Positions 1 to 8,640 are shown, numbered from the stretch's first letter. The stretch is DNA of 64,000 nucleotides from CAWFKW01 sp963816535 (GCA_963816535.1 CAWFKW010000007.1:87136-151135); one strand, 5' to 3'. Numbers and translations are program-made. The notes: a model not told the origin generated them from the letters alone.

Positions 1-1116
1 TAGAGCGGCGACTGCCGGCACAATGCCTATGCCAAAGAACGGTATCATAAACGCCAGCAAAGCAATAGACGGAATTGTCTGCAGCAGCCCTGCCAGGTAA
101 AGCGCCGGTTTCGAAACACCGGAATAAATATATAACGCTATTCCAAGCGGAATGGCTATTAACATCGCCAGCGCCAAAGCTATGACCGTAATTTTTATAT
201 GTTGCAGGGTTTTCTCCAGAATGTCTGCAAACATGCCTGGATTTTCAGGTTCATTGCCTGAAGCAATGAGCTTTTTTCTTTTCAGAAATTCATTTGCAAC
301 TTCGGCGAAAGTTTTGTTGTCATAAAGGACCTCGGAATTCATCGACTGCATTTCGCTTTCATTTATAGTGGACTTCAGCTCTGATATAATATCCTTAGCT
401 TTGCCGTCAAGTTCGGTCCTGTAGAACGCCACTGCGTAATATTTCGGGAAGAACGATTTATCGTCTTCCAGAGTCACGAGATTATATTTCTTTATTTCCC
501 CGTCGGTGGAGTATGCGTCGGTCAGCTCTATTTTCGTTTCATCAAGCGCCTGGTATGCAAGGCCGTGTTCAATTCCAACCGGCTTATTTTTTAATCCGTA
601 AACGGCGGCTAAGTTGTCCCAACCGTCTTTGCGCTTAAGAAATTCATAGCTGAGCGCCATGTTTAAATCCGGATGATTCTTCAGATCGGATATTTTCTTA
701 AGCTTATATTTATCGGCGGTCTCTTTTGTAACTACTAAGGCATACGTGTTGTTAAATCCAAACGGCTCTGAGATCTCCAGCCTAAGTTCAAATTTGAGTT
801 TTTTGTTCAGCTCTTCGAAGGTGAGCGGCTTATCAAGCTTAAGTATTTCTTCGGTCAGCGTGCCGGTGTATTCGGGGTATATATCGATATCGCCGGCGCT
901 GAGCGCATCAAAACAAACCTTGGTGCCGCCAAGATTGTAATTTCGTTCAACCTTAAAACCGTTAGTCTCAAGAAGCTGAGAAATTATTTCGCTGAGTATA
1001 TATCCTTCATTAAAATGTTTAGAGCCAACCTTAATAACCTGTCCCTGCGCGCATTTGTATGAAAACAATATTATCAGAGTTAACACAATATTTCTTACCA
1101 AAGCTCTGTTCATCAT
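1..1116 (-). CDS. Osmoprotectant-class ABC importer, substrate-binding/permease fusion (partial)
   Basis: Membrane component of a glycine betaine/choline-class (OpuB/OsmF/EgtU-like) ABC importer. Reading the minus strand from the ATG at 1116 (or 1113) gives one uninterrupted frame to the window edge, about 370 residues. A hydrophobic N-terminus is followed by a substrate-binding domain of about 270 residues that opens with VIKVGSKHFNEGYILSEI and contains IYPEYTGTLTEE, both typical of the family. From about residue 290 there are hydrophobic segments and the permease-like stretch LLQTIPSIALLAFMIP, cut by the window edge. The binding domain therefore precedes the permease, the reverse of the EgtUC-type fusion as I know it. 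Its start overlaps the ATPase stop by 4 bp (ATGA), so the two genes form one operon. The substrate cannot be read from the sequence; the nearby divergent egtB makes ergothioneine or a related betaine a hypothesis only. Confidence 0.85.
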   Translation of the reverse strand, partial: MMNRALVRNIVLTLIILFSYKCAQGQVIKVGSKHFNEGYILSEIISQLLETNGFKVERNYNLGGTKVCFDALSAGDIDIYPEYTGTLTEEILKLDKPLTFEELNKKLKFELRLEISEPFGFNNTYALVVTKETADKYKLKKISDLKNHPDLNMALSYEFLKRKDGWDNLAAVYGLKNKPVGIEHGLAYQALDETKIELTDAYSTDGEIKKYNLVTLEDDKSFFPKYYAVAFYRTELDGKAKDIISELKSTINESEMQSMNSEVLYDNKTFAEVANEFLKRKKLIASGNEPENPGMFADILEKTLQHIKITVIALALAMLIAIPLGIALYIYSGVSKPALYLAGLLQTIPSIALLAFMIPFFGIGIVPAVAAL

Positions 1117-1850
1117 TCCTGCGACCTGATAAATTCTTTCACGAAATCATTTGCCGGCTCATTTAACACTTTCTCTTTTTTATCGAACTGCTGTATCCCG
1201 CCCGCTTCAATGAACATTATATTATCCGCAAGCCTCTCCGCTTCATTGAGGTCATGTGTAACCATAATTATAGTGCGCGGCTCGAACTGCTGCAGCTTCA
1301 GAACTTCTTTGTGTATCTCGCTCTTTGTCGATGGGTCAAGAGCCCCAAAAGCCTCATCCAGTAAAAATATCTGAGGGTTCAGAAGCATTGCGCGGCAGAT
1401 ACCCACGCGCTGCTGTTCGCCGCCCGATAGCTCGTGCGGATATTTCTTTTTGTATAGAGGCGGCAATGATACAAAACTCATAAGCAGGTCAATCCTGAAT
1501 TCAATTTCATGTTTTATCATACCCGTAATTTTACCAAGCAGCGCAATGTTATCATACACGCTCATGTGCGGGAAAAGGCCTGTGCCCTGCACAGAGTAAC
1601 CTATCTTCAGTCTTATTTGATTTATCTTAGAGTAATCCAGTTTCTCGTCGTACACTATCACTTCGCCTTCGGTTGGACGGATGAGCCCGTTTATGATCTG
1701 TATAAGAGTGGATTTCCCTCCCCCGCTTTTTCCTATTATAGCGGTTATCTCATTTTGGGCAATATCAAACGTAAGCGCGTTGAGCGCCGCTTTATTTTTG
1801 TATCTGTGCGTAACGTTTCTGAATCCGACTATGCTCAAAACAACCCCCAT
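1113..1850 (-). CDS. ABC transporter ATP-binding protein (OpuBA/ProV type)
   Basis: ATPase subunit that would power the adjacent binding-protein/permease fusion at the inner membrane. The 245-residue protein is complete: Walker A GKSGGGKST at residues 40-48, Q-loop in GYSVQGTGLFP (Gln88), signature LSGGEQQR at 141-148, Walker B IFLLDE at 161-166, and the switch His in IIMVTHD. The SVQGTGLFPHMSV stretch is typical of the glycine betaine/choline ATPases. No C-terminal CBS pair is present, unlike ProV/OpuAA, so it resembles the shorter OpuBA/OsmV form without the osmosensing tail. ATG at 1850 is used; a TTG at 1838 would also fit. It is first in a two-gene operon, with a 4-bp overlap to the next gene. 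Confidence 0.92.
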   Translation of the reverse strand: MGVVLSIVGFRNVTHRYKNKAALNALTFDIAQNEITAIIGKSGGGKSTLIQIINGLIRPTEGEVIVYDEKLDYSKINQIRLKIGYSVQGTGLFPHMSVYDNIALLGKITGMIKHEIEFRIDLLMSFVSLPPLYKKKYPHELSGGEQQRVGICRAMLLNPQIFLLDEAFGALDPSTKSEIHKEVLKLQQFEPRTIIMVTHDLNEAERLADNIMFIEAGGIQQFDKKEKVLNEPANDFVKEFIRSQE

Positions 1851-2045
1851 CCCCGCGAAGCTTGTCCCCGAACTAATCGGGGAGCGGGGATCTATATATT
1901 TGAAAAATTATTAAATTCGATTGCGCATATTGGGGTGGGAGTTTTAATACCACCCCCTCCGCATCTCCCCCTGTTAGGGGGAGACAAAAACATTCAATTT
2001 CTAACGTCCCCTCCTGACAGGAGGGGGTAGGGGGAGGTGTGAAGT
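1851..2045. repeat. Hairpin-rich spacer repeat (CCCCTCC/GGAGGGG family)
   Basis: Most of the divergent spacer between the ABC operon and egtB is made of short inverted repeats. TCCCCG (1865-1870) pairs with CGGGGA (1878-1883). Two further units follow, built on CTCCCCCTGTTAGGGGGAG and CCCCTCCTGACAGGAGGGG. The same type of unit recurs at about 3.6, 5.0, 15.6 and 20.8 kb, so this is a dispersed repeat family and not an egtB-specific operator. Nothing else is recognisable in 2046-2199 beyond AT-rich sequence that presumably holds the egtB promoter. Confidence 0.7.
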
Positions 2046-2199
2046 TATCAACCATCACATCCACTGTCCTCTTCAACTTAACTTCATTGGGTTTTACTAT
2101 CTATATTTTTAATTTACCCTTTTGAAACTATATTATGGCAGCCGCCATTGTAGTAATTACGGCAATCTTGGAATCCTAAACTACTAATAAAATATCAAA

Positions 2200-3573
2200 A
2201 TGGAAAATCAAAACAGCGTTCTAAACATACAGGATATCGAAAGCTCTTTATCAGGCATCGCTCAGGATGAGTTCTTCGACATGTTTAAAAAAGTGCGCAG
2301 GCTTATGATAGAACTGGTTGAGCCGCTGGAGACCGAGGATTTTGTTATACAGACTGAATGGTTTATGAGTCCCCCGCGCTGGCACATCGGCCACGTTACA
2401 TGGTTCTATGACCAGCTGCTGAAAAAATTTTATAAGGACTATAAGCCTTACAAAGACGATTTTTCATTTTATCTTAATTCATATTACCAGGCATTCGGGA
2501 AGCCGTTCAATAAATCACGGCGCGGAACCATATCTAGACCTACCGTGAAGGAAACGCTGGACTACTGGAATTATATCAACCGGCAGGTAGCCGCGTTCTT
2601 TAAATCGACTGAGATCAGCATTACCATTCTTCGCCATTTTTTATTAGCGTACAATCACGAATGGCAGCACCAGGAACTTTTGGTTTACGACCTCCAGCAT
2701 CTGCTTCAGGATAAATACAAACCAAAAAATATGAAGAAACCGCCCGCCACAAACGGGCACGCGCATAAGAAAGAAATGATAAAGATACCGGGCGGAATTT
2801 ACGAGCTTGGTTTTGACCTGATGAAATGGAAAAACTATTTTGCATACGATATAGAAATGCCGCAGCATAAAGTTTATTTAAACGATTACTATATAGACAA
2901 TGCTCCAGTAACTAATGGCGACTTCCTCCAGTTCATCAACGACGGCGGCTATACAAATTATAAATTCTGGCTTGATGAAGGATGGCAGTGGGTGAACCGC
3001 GAAGGTATTCACGCGCCCATGTACTGGGAAAAAAATGAGAACGGCAACTGGGTTAAACATGATTTCAAAGGGAAACGCTTTATAGAAAACTTTGCGAATG
3101 AGCCTGTGATAAATGTAAGCTTCTTTGAAGCGGATGCATACGCGCGCTGGGCAGGCAAGCGATTGCCAACCGAAGCTGAATGGGAAAAAGCCGCAAGCTG
3201 GGATGAAGATAAAGGCGTTAAACGACTTTACCCGTGGGGCGACGAAGAACCAACTGAGTTCCATGCTAATTTACTTGAGTCAAAGATATGGGCGCCGACC
3301 GATATTTTTAATTACCAGGATGGCAAGAGTTTCTACGGCTGTTACCAGATGCTGGGCGATATGTGGGAATGGACAGGCTCAGAGTTTGTTGCGTACCCCG
3401 GATTTAAATCCGGATTTGCTGAGTACAATGATAAGTGGTTCTCGAATCAGAAAGTACTGCGGGGCGGCTCCTTCGGAACGCCAAAGCTTTCGACCCGCAA
3501 CACATACCGCAACTTCTTTAAAACACATGAGAGATGGCTGATAAGCGGATTTCGCTGTGCAAAAGACGCATAA
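2200..3573 (+). CDS. egtB: Ergothioneine biosynthesis sulfoxide synthase EgtB-like protein
   Basis: Non-haem iron enzyme expected to join a thiol donor (gamma-glutamylcysteine or cysteine) to trimethylhistidine (hercynine) with O2 in ergothioneine synthesis. The 457-residue protein has the family order: an N-terminal DinB-like helical domain (about residues 20-175) and a C-terminal formylglycine-generating-enzyme/sulfatase-modifying domain (about 190-457). Candidate iron ligands are His65 (in WHIGHVTW) and His153/His157 (in NHEWQHQE), matching the three-His triad known for EgtB. The FGE part shows IPGGIYELG, RLPTEAEWEKAA, YPWGDE, GDMWEWTGSEF and VLRGGSFGT. ATG at 2200 is the only good start. 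It stands alone, divergent from the ABC operon; egtD lies 5 kb away. Thiol-donor specificity cannot be decided by eye. Confidence 0.9.
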   Translation: MENQNSVLNIQDIESSLSGIAQDEFFDMFKKVRRLMIELVEPLETEDFVIQTEWFMSPPRWHIGHVTWFYDQLLKKFYKDYKPYKDDFSFYLNSYYQAFGKPFNKSRRGTISRPTVKETLDYWNYINRQVAAFFKSTEISITILRHFLLAYNHEWQHQELLVYDLQHLLQDKYKPKNMKKPPATNGHAHKKEMIKIPGGIYELGFDLMKWKNYFAYDIEMPQHKVYLNDYYIDNAPVTNGDFLQFINDGGYTNYKFWLDEGWQWVNREGIHAPMYWEKNENGNWVKHDFKGKRFIENFANEPVINVSFFEADAYARWAGKRLPTEAEWEKAASWDEDKGVKRLYPWGDEEPTEFHANLLESKIWAPTDIFNYQDGKSFYGCYQMLGDMWEWTGSEFVAYPGFKSGFAEYNDKWFSNQKVLRGGSFGTPKLSTRNTYRNFFKTHERWLISGFRCAKDA

Positions 3574-3602
3574 GTCAATTAATAATTACTAATAATATTT
3601 TT

Positions 3603-3660
3603 TGCACCCCTCCTTGATAAGGAGGAGTGTCCCGATGACAATCGGGACGCGGTGGTCTTA
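3603..3660. repeat. Spacer hairpin repeat downstream of egtB
   Basis: The unit CACCCCTCCTTGATAAGGAGG, followed by TCCCGATGACAATCGGGA and GGTGGT, forms two small hairpins (CTCCTTgatAAGGAG and TCCCGATgacaATCGGGA). It lies between the convergent egtB and toxin genes and may act as a bidirectional transcription end, but it belongs to the dispersed repeat family also seen at 1.9, 5.0, 15.6 and 20.8 kb. Confidence 0.65.
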
Positions 3661-3677
3661 ATTAGCAAACAAAAATC

Positions 3678-3956
3678 TTAATAGACTTCATCATGTTTGC
3701 CTACAGCCAATAAATGAATTACTAACTCTTCTTTTTCATCCTGCAAAATTTCAAATATTATCCTTATATCATTTGTGACTTTTGATGACCAAATACCTTC
3801 GAATTTTCCTTTTAATTTGTGAGTTTTGAGTGTGGGGTCAAAGGGATTAATTTCGAGTTTTCTTAAAACGTTATCTATTTTCAAGCCAATAGAAGGATTA
3901 CCTTTAAAAATCTTTACATAATCTCTTCCAAATTTATTGCTTTTGACTAGCTGCAT
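3678..3956 (-). CDS. RelE/YafQ-family toxin (type II toxin-antitoxin)
   Basis: Probable ribosome-dependent mRNA endonuclease toxin of the RelE/ParE fold. The 92-residue protein shows the pattern of the family: an N-terminal helix with FGRDYVKIFK, a central LKTHKLKGKFEGIWS, then NDIRIIFEI and the C-terminal LLAVGKHDEVY. The size is normal. Its ATG at 3956 lies inside the 3' end of the antitoxin gene (23-bp overlap), the usual translational coupling with antitoxin first. Whether it cuts mRNA or has lost activity cannot be told from the sequence. Confidence 0.85.
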   Translation of the reverse strand: MQLVKSNKFGRDYVKIFKGNPSIGLKIDNVLRKLEINPFDPTLKTHKLKGKFEGIWSSKVTNDIRIIFEILQDEKEELVIHLLAVGKHDEVY

Positions 3957-4122
3957 TTCTCAGGTGTTTAATAATAGTTTCCGCATCACCTTTTATGTAA
4001 TTACCTTTTTTATACTCTTTCCTGGATTCGTTAATTTCTTTAAGAAGTTTATCTATTTTTTGCTGCTTAGTGAGTCTTTTTGTCACTGTCTTTCTTTTGG
4101 AAGATTTAATTTTTATTGGCAT
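3934..4122 (-). CDS. Putative antitoxin for the RelE-type toxin
   Basis: Small basic protein placed directly upstream of and overlapping the toxin gene, which is the main evidence for its role. With the ATG at 4122 it has 62 residues beginning MPIKIKSSKRKT; a TTG at 4140 would add six residues. It is very lysine-rich at the N-terminus, then has a predicted helix (KIDKLLKEINESRKEYKKGN) and ends YIKGDAETIIKHLRNAAS. I recognise no named antitoxin family (Phd, RelB or HigA), so the assignment rests on gene order. Autoregulation of the pair is expected by analogy but no operator was identified. Confidence 0.7.
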   Translation of the reverse strand: MPIKIKSSKRKTVTKRLTKQQKIDKLLKEINESRKEYKKGNYIKGDAETIIKHLRNAASQKQ

Positions 4123-4182
4123 CTTATATAATTTATTCAAAATTATTGAACTTTATAGTAAAATACAATCTATAAGTATAGT

Positions 4183-4893
4183 TCAAACCAACTCTTCAAT
4201 CCCGCTAATAACATAATCCGGCTTCACATCGCCGGTTATATCCCCTGCCGGGGAATTTTGGATTAAGATAGAATTAATTCCTACGTTCTTTGCTCCTATC
4301 ACATCGCGTTTGTAGTTATCGCCAATATACACCAGTTCATTCGGCTTCATCCCGAAATGGTTAATCGCAATTTCAAATAATTTCGAAGAAGGTTTAATCG
4401 CGCCATGGTCGGTTGAAAAAATAAGTAAGTCAAACAAATCATATACTTCTTCCTCTTTAAGTCTTTCTTTGAAATAAATACTCTCACACCATACGTTACT
4501 TATCAAGCCAAGTTTATGAACTTTTGATAATTCATTTAATACTTTTCGGCAATTATCCGGGACCCAGCCGCATTCGTGAGCCGCAAATGTTTTTTCAATT
4601 AAATCTTTTTCATCGGATTCAAATTCTTTAAAGTATTCATCTGCATCTAAAAATTCTCTGACTGTCGGAAACGCATCGAAGAAATCCGGGTCCCTGCTTT
4701 TCTCAAGTAGTTTCATGTATGAGAAATAAAAAAAATCGTGCAGTTCAGAGTTGATATATTTTGTCCCGCCGAAAGATTTATAAATTTTTTCATAATCCTG
4801 TTCATCGCCATACCTGTTGCCTCCGAACATAATGGTTTTATCCATGTCGAATAACAGAACCTCAAATTGTCTGATAAATTCTTTTGCGGACAT
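4183..4893 (-). CDS. HAD-superfamily hydrolase (HAD-IA, YjjG-like)
   Basis: Small-molecule phosphatase of the HAD superfamily, class IA. Motif I is VLLFDMDKTI near the N-terminus (nucleophile and acid/base Asp of DMD). Motif II is in LISNVWCE, the motif III lysine is in AIKPSSKLFE, and motif IV is VYIGDNYKRDVIGAKNVG, which carries the metal-binding Asp. The helical cap between motifs I and II is of class I size. I prefer the ATG at 4893 (MSAKEFIRQFEV), preceded by AAGAAG, giving 236 residues; a TTG at 4971 would add 26 residues with no homology feel. The nearest named relatives are 5'-nucleotidase YjjG and 2-haloacid dehalogenase-type proteins; the substrate is unknown. Confidence 0.8.
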   Translation of the reverse strand: MSAKEFIRQFEVLLFDMDKTIMFGGNRYGDEQDYEKIYKSFGGTKYINSELHDFFYFSYMKLLEKSRDPDFFDAFPTVREFLDADEYFKEFESDEKDLIEKTFAAHECGWVPDNCRKVLNELSKVHKLGLISNVWCESIYFKERLKEEEVYDLFDLLIFSTDHGAIKPSSKLFEIAINHFGMKPNELVYIGDNYKRDVIGAKNVGINSILIQNSPAGDITGDVKPDYVISGIEELV

Positions 4894-4977
4894 CTTCTTA
4901 TAAACAGTGTAGGTCAAAGATATATCTTTGACCTGAAAATTACTTTGCAGAAAATGTTCTCTTATACTCAAAGCAGA

Positions 4978-5036
4978 CCTCCCCGCTCTAACGAGTTCCC
5001 CCTCCTTGATAAGGAGGGGGCCAGGGGGTGGTCAAA
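4978..5036. repeat. Spacer hairpin repeat
   Basis: Another copy of the dispersed unit: CCCCCTCCTTGATAAGGAGG, then GGGGCCAGGGGGTGGTC. It sits between the HAD hydrolase start and the end of the T9SS protein gene. The central CCTCCTTgatAAGGAGG hairpin is the shared part of the family. Confidence 0.65.
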
Positions 5037-5045
5037 TAGAAATAT

Positions 5046-6899
5046 TTATTTTGTCAATATCATTTTCTTAGATTCCTTAAAATCACCTGCAATTAACTGG
5101 TAAAAATAAATTCCGCTTGCATATTTCGATGCCTTCCAGTCTGCTTCATACGTTCCCGGAGTTAGCTTTTCATTTACCAAAGTCTCGACTTCTCTGCCAA
5201 GTATGTCAAAAATTACCAGTCTCACGATTGCCGTCTGACGTTTCATGTCAGCAGGCACAGAGAATCTTATTTTTGTAGATGGGTTAAACGGATTCGGATA
5301 GTTTTGCGATAATGCAAATGTTTTCGGAATTTCTGAAGAAATATTTTTTATTCCTATCGGAGCCCTGCCGTATTCAACATTTAACGTCCATTGCTCCAGG
5401 GTTCCCGATGACGTTCCGTTATTATAAACATCAAGGATCCAGTTTCCCGACGGATCCATGTTGTTAAAACTGCTAAGCGGTTTATATGGCATATATTCAC
5501 CGGTGAACTGGGCATTTCCGTAATTAACTGAATACGGCCCTGAGTCATCAAGCAATGTGTTTCTGAAATTAGCGCCGCTGCCGCCGGCATGGTATATCAG
5601 GGTATCGTTTACTGACTGATGGATCAGGTAAAATTCAAGGTCGGCGTCGTTCGGATAGGTTACACTGTCAATCGATACGGTTACATTGTACACATAATAA
5701 GAAGTGACATCGCGGGGACGGAAATATGTTGTATCATAATTATGACCATGGAACATATTTTTATGAAGAAACGCTTCAACGCTTCGTCCGGTCCATACCG
5801 TTGTGTCTTCCTCTGTCCATTGTGTTATGTGATTTGCGTTGATGCCGCCTGCAGATGTAAAATCGCCGCCTGCATATAGATCGTAATAAATTGAGGTTGA
5901 GTCAACCGGATCAAGCAGCCCATGCCCTTCACATGAGAGGGCATAAACGGCATTCCCGGTATCAATTCCGCTTCCCATCGGGCTCCATGAATTGCCGTCC
6001 CATCTTGCAATCCTGTTAAGACTCTGTGAACCAGAATGTAAGAAACTGCCGCCTGCGACAAGCCTGTTTCTGTAAACAGCAAAAGCATATACAATGTTAT
6101 CTAAACCGCTTGCAACCGCCGACCATGTTGTTCCATTCCATCTTGCAATATGGCTTGCGCTGACGCCGCCGGCAATAGTAAATGTACCGCCCGCAATCAG
6201 ATCGCCGTTGTAAAGAGCTAATGCATGAACATTACTGTTAACCCCTGTACCCAACGGCGACCAAGAAGCGCCGTCCCATTTTGCTATGAAGTTACAGCTA
6301 ACCCCGCCCGCAGCGGTAAAATTACCTGCCGCAATTATATTACCGTTGTAAGTGCATACCGCGTAAACAGCGCCGTTAGTTCCGTTTCCCAACGCTGACC
6401 ATGTGCTTGTGGCTCCATCCCACTTTCCGATATTATTGAGCCTGATCCCAAAACGTACGCTGTCGAATAATCCTCCTGCATACAATTTACCCTGTGTATC
6501 ATAACATAAGGCGTTAACCTGTCCGCTCAATCCGTTGCCAAGCTTGCTCCACGCCCCGCTTCCGTAACCGGCGGCAATATATTTAATAGATGTATCTCCG
6601 GAGCCTCCGTAAGTGAATGCGCCTCCAATACGAAACGCGCCCACAGTCATTGCGGTCACTTTGTTTCCTGCGCCTCCGTTTGTCGGAGACCAGGCAGAAT
6701 TATTAAATGAAGCTATGTAGTGCGCAACAACGTTACCGGCCGTTGTAAAATCACCGCCTGCATAAATTTCTCCGTGATAACCATATGAACTTAACGAATA
6801 TACAGGGCCATTTACGCCAAGACCCAACGGCTCCCAGTTTTGAGAATAAGATGTCACAGATAAAAAAATTGTTATGCAGGAAATTATAATATTTTTCAT
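5046..6899 (-). CDS. T9SS-exported propeller protein with P-domain
   Basis: Large exported protein of 617 residues. A signal peptide (residues 1-19, ending SVTSYSQ) is followed by about seven repeats of the form 'YAGGDFTTAGN.ASFN..W' (e.g. YAGGDFTTAG, IAAGNFTAAGG, VAGGSFLHSG), consistent with one beta-propeller. From about residue 400 there is a proprotein-convertase-type P-domain (VTVSIDSVTYPNDADLEFYL, GGSGANFRNT, DPSGNWILDVYNN). The C-terminus has a T9SS sorting domain (QNYPNPFNPSTKIRF, ending GIYFYQLIAGDFKESKKMIL). It should cross the outer membrane through the type IX machinery and be released or anchored. The start is backed by AAGGAG just upstream. It is divergent from paralogue 1 of the FVxSPxFNK family. 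Its ligand is unknown. Confidence 0.88.
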   Translation of the reverse strand: MKNIIISCITIFLSVTSYSQNWEPLGLGVNGPVYSLSSYGYHGEIYAGGDFTTAGNVVAHYIASFNNSAWSPTNGGAGNKVTAMTVGAFRIGGAFTYGGSGDTSIKYIAAGYGSGAWSKLGNGLSGQVNALCYDTQGKLYAGGLFDSVRFGIRLNNIGKWDGATSTWSALGNGTNGAVYAVCTYNGNIIAAGNFTAAGGVSCNFIAKWDGASWSPLGTGVNSNVHALALYNGDLIAGGTFTIAGGVSASHIARWNGTTWSAVASGLDNIVYAFAVYRNRLVAGGSFLHSGSQSLNRIARWDGNSWSPMGSGIDTGNAVYALSCEGHGLLDPVDSTSIYYDLYAGGDFTSAGGINANHITQWTEEDTTVWTGRSVEAFLHKNMFHGHNYDTTYFRPRDVTSYYVYNVTVSIDSVTYPNDADLEFYLIHQSVNDTLIYHAGGSGANFRNTLLDDSGPYSVNYGNAQFTGEYMPYKPLSSFNNMDPSGNWILDVYNNGTSSGTLEQWTLNVEYGRAPIGIKNISSEIPKTFALSQNYPNPFNPSTKIRFSVPADMKRQTAIVRLVIFDILGREVETLVNEKLTPGTYEADWKASKYASGIYFYQLIAGDFKESKKMILTK

Positions 6900-6931
6900 T
6901 GGATTCTCCTTTGATCAAATACCGGCAAATA

Positions 6932-7038
6932 CGGCAGTAAAACGGGCATCCCCAGAAAAATGCAGAGGCGCATACTGCCGCATACCGGCTTATAAATTTT
7001 TGATGAATTGTATTCAGGTGTGTTTGGAATGCCCGTTT
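6932..7038. promoter_or_regulatory. Interleaved inverted-repeat element 1 (X-Y-X'-Y')
   Basis: The divergent spacer holds two inverted repeats in interleaved order. X is CGGCAGTA (6932-6939), pairing with X' TACTGCCG (6973-6980). Y is AAACGGGCAT (6940-6949), pairing with Y' ATGCCCGTTT (7029-7038), and Y can be lengthened to 13 of 15 matches. This order would give a pseudoknot in RNA or two entangled dyads in DNA. It ends 160 bp before the start of paralogue 1 and 33 bp from the start of the T9SS gene. The same architecture with unrelated sequence stands before paralogues 2 and 3. Function is unknown. Confidence 0.6.
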
Positions 7039-7197
7039 CCATTCTTCCTCCGAATTGTTTACTTAGGCAAAAATAAATTTTATTTAGCTCTCAACGCAAA
7101 GAAAAAATAGTATAAATGTAACTCAACTTTCCAGAATAATTAGTTATTTTCATAAAATTTTACTATTTTTCTGTATAATTTGTAACTTAGTTTAAGC

Positions 7198-8640
7198 ATG
7201 AAAAACACAAAATTAATTCGTCTTCTGAAATCATTCGATAAAAATGAATTCACTGATCTCAGAAGTTTTGTAAAATCTCCTTTCTTTAATAAAAGGCATA
7301 AGGTAACTGAGTTACTTGAAGCCCTTTGCAAATATTACCCCTCATTCAAAGTATCTGAAATTCCAAAAGAAAAAATTTTCGCAGCCGTTTATAGGAACGC
7401 AAAGTATAGTGATGAATTAATGCGGAACCTTATTTCACACCTGTATAAACTTGCAGAAGAATATCTTGAACAAAAAGGATTCAGAGATGACTTCATTAAC
7501 AGGAAAAGATATTTACTTAAGGAGCTAACGCAAAGGGACCAGTTCAAACTGTTTGAAAAAAATTTAAAGATAACTAACGACTATCTTAGCCGGAACAAAA
7601 TACTGGACAGCGAATATTTTCTTAAACATTATTTCATCGAGCTTGAAGTAATACACTTTCTTAACAGGAGTAAAAGCGCTCCGTTCCTTGTAAATGATAA
7701 CGCGCAGAAGATCGCCGATAACCTGCTTCATTTTTTCCTGATCGCAATGATGGGAATAAATTCATACATGATAAACCAGTCGAAGAATGCTTTTGATTAT
7801 GATTTCAAAATGTCATTTCTCTCAAAGATACTTGAGCATATAGAAGAGAAAGGCTATGAGCACATGCCTCACATATTGATGCACTACAACAGTATAAAAT
7901 TATTAATGACCGGGGAAGAGCGCTATTTTTACGGGTTAAGAAATGTTCTGTTCAATCAAAGAAATGAATTCGGCGCCGTTGATATCTATAATATCTACGT
8001 CTTTCTCAACAGTTATTGCTACCGGCGTTACACCGCGGGGGATATTGAGTTTGCACGGCTCGGGCTTGAGCTGTATAAGAATATGTTTGAAAACAACGCT
8101 CACGCTACCCAGGGATATGCACACCATATACTTTTCAAGAACGTTGTCACCTGCGCGCTGAGCGTTAATAAAACTGCATGGACGGAATACTTTATCGAAA
8201 AGTATAAAGACGAACTGCAGGCAGAACACAGGGAGAGCTCTTATAACCTGTGCAACGCATTTTTGAAATTCCACCTTGGTAATTATAGAGGCGCGCTCAC
8301 GTGCCTATCTAAAATTACGATGGAAGATATCACTTACAAAATTGACGCTAAGGCGCTGACCGCAAAGATCTATTACTGCACTAATGCGCATGAATCTCTC
8401 CTGTCGCATTTTGATTCATACAGGCATTTTCTGAAAACTAACCATATGATACCCGCCAGGCTTAAGGAGACTCATTTGGGCTTCGTAAATTATATGTCGC
8501 GTTTTGTTAACTTGAAAGATAAGAATGATGAAGCGGCGTTAGAGGTTCTTTCAGCTGAAATTTCTAAAGCGCCCTATTTTGTTCATAAGTTCTGGCTGCA
8601 TGATGAAGTAAAAAAACATGCCTGCAATAATGCAGCTTAA
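7198..8640 (+). CDS. Uncharacterised helical protein, FVxSPxFNK family, paralogue 1
   Basis: A 480-residue cytoplasmic-looking protein without signal peptide or membrane segment, belonging to a family that occurs three times in this window. The hallmark N-terminus is KLIRLLKSFDKNEF, then FVKSPFFNK (about residues 25-33), then YYPSFKVSEIPKEKIF. The middle is alpha-helical with TPR-like spacing. Shared later motifs are WTEYFIEKYKDEL, and FDSYRHFLKTN near residue 405. I recognise no catalytic motif, and no function is known to me. The start is the ATG at 7198, which aligns with the other two paralogues. It is divergent from a T9SS protein and preceded by the interleaved repeat element at 6932-7038. 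Its stop overlaps that of the convergent egtD by 4 bp. Confidence 0.85.
   Translation: MKNTKLIRLLKSFDKNEFTDLRSFVKSPFFNKRHKVTELLEALCKYYPSFKVSEIPKEKIFAAVYRNAKYSDELMRNLISHLYKLAEEYLEQKGFRDDFINRKRYLLKELTQRDQFKLFEKNLKITNDYLSRNKILDSEYFLKHYFIELEVIHFLNRSKSAPFLVNDNAQKIADNLLHFFLIAMMGINSYMINQSKNAFDYDFKMSFLSKILEHIEEKGYEHMPHILMHYNSIKLLMTGEERYFYGLRNVLFNQRNEFGAVDIYNIYVFLNSYCYRRYTAGDIEFARLGLELYKNMFENNAHATQGYAHHILFKNVVTCALSVNKTAWTEYFIEKYKDELQAEHRESSYNLCNAFLKFHLGNYRGALTCLSKITMEDITYKIDAKALTAKIYYCTNAHESLLSHFDSYRHFLKTNHMIPARLKETHLGFVNYMSRFVNLKDKNDEAALEVLSAEISKAPYFVHKFWLHDEVKKHACNNAA

Noticed and set aside
1509..2076. Frames antisense to the ABC ATPase and through its upstream repeats
   Set aside because: They are shadows of the ATPase gene or translations of the CCCCTCC repeats.
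7936..8274. 112-codon frame antisense to paralogue 1
   Set aside because: Lies wholly inside a well-supported gene and has no recognisable features.
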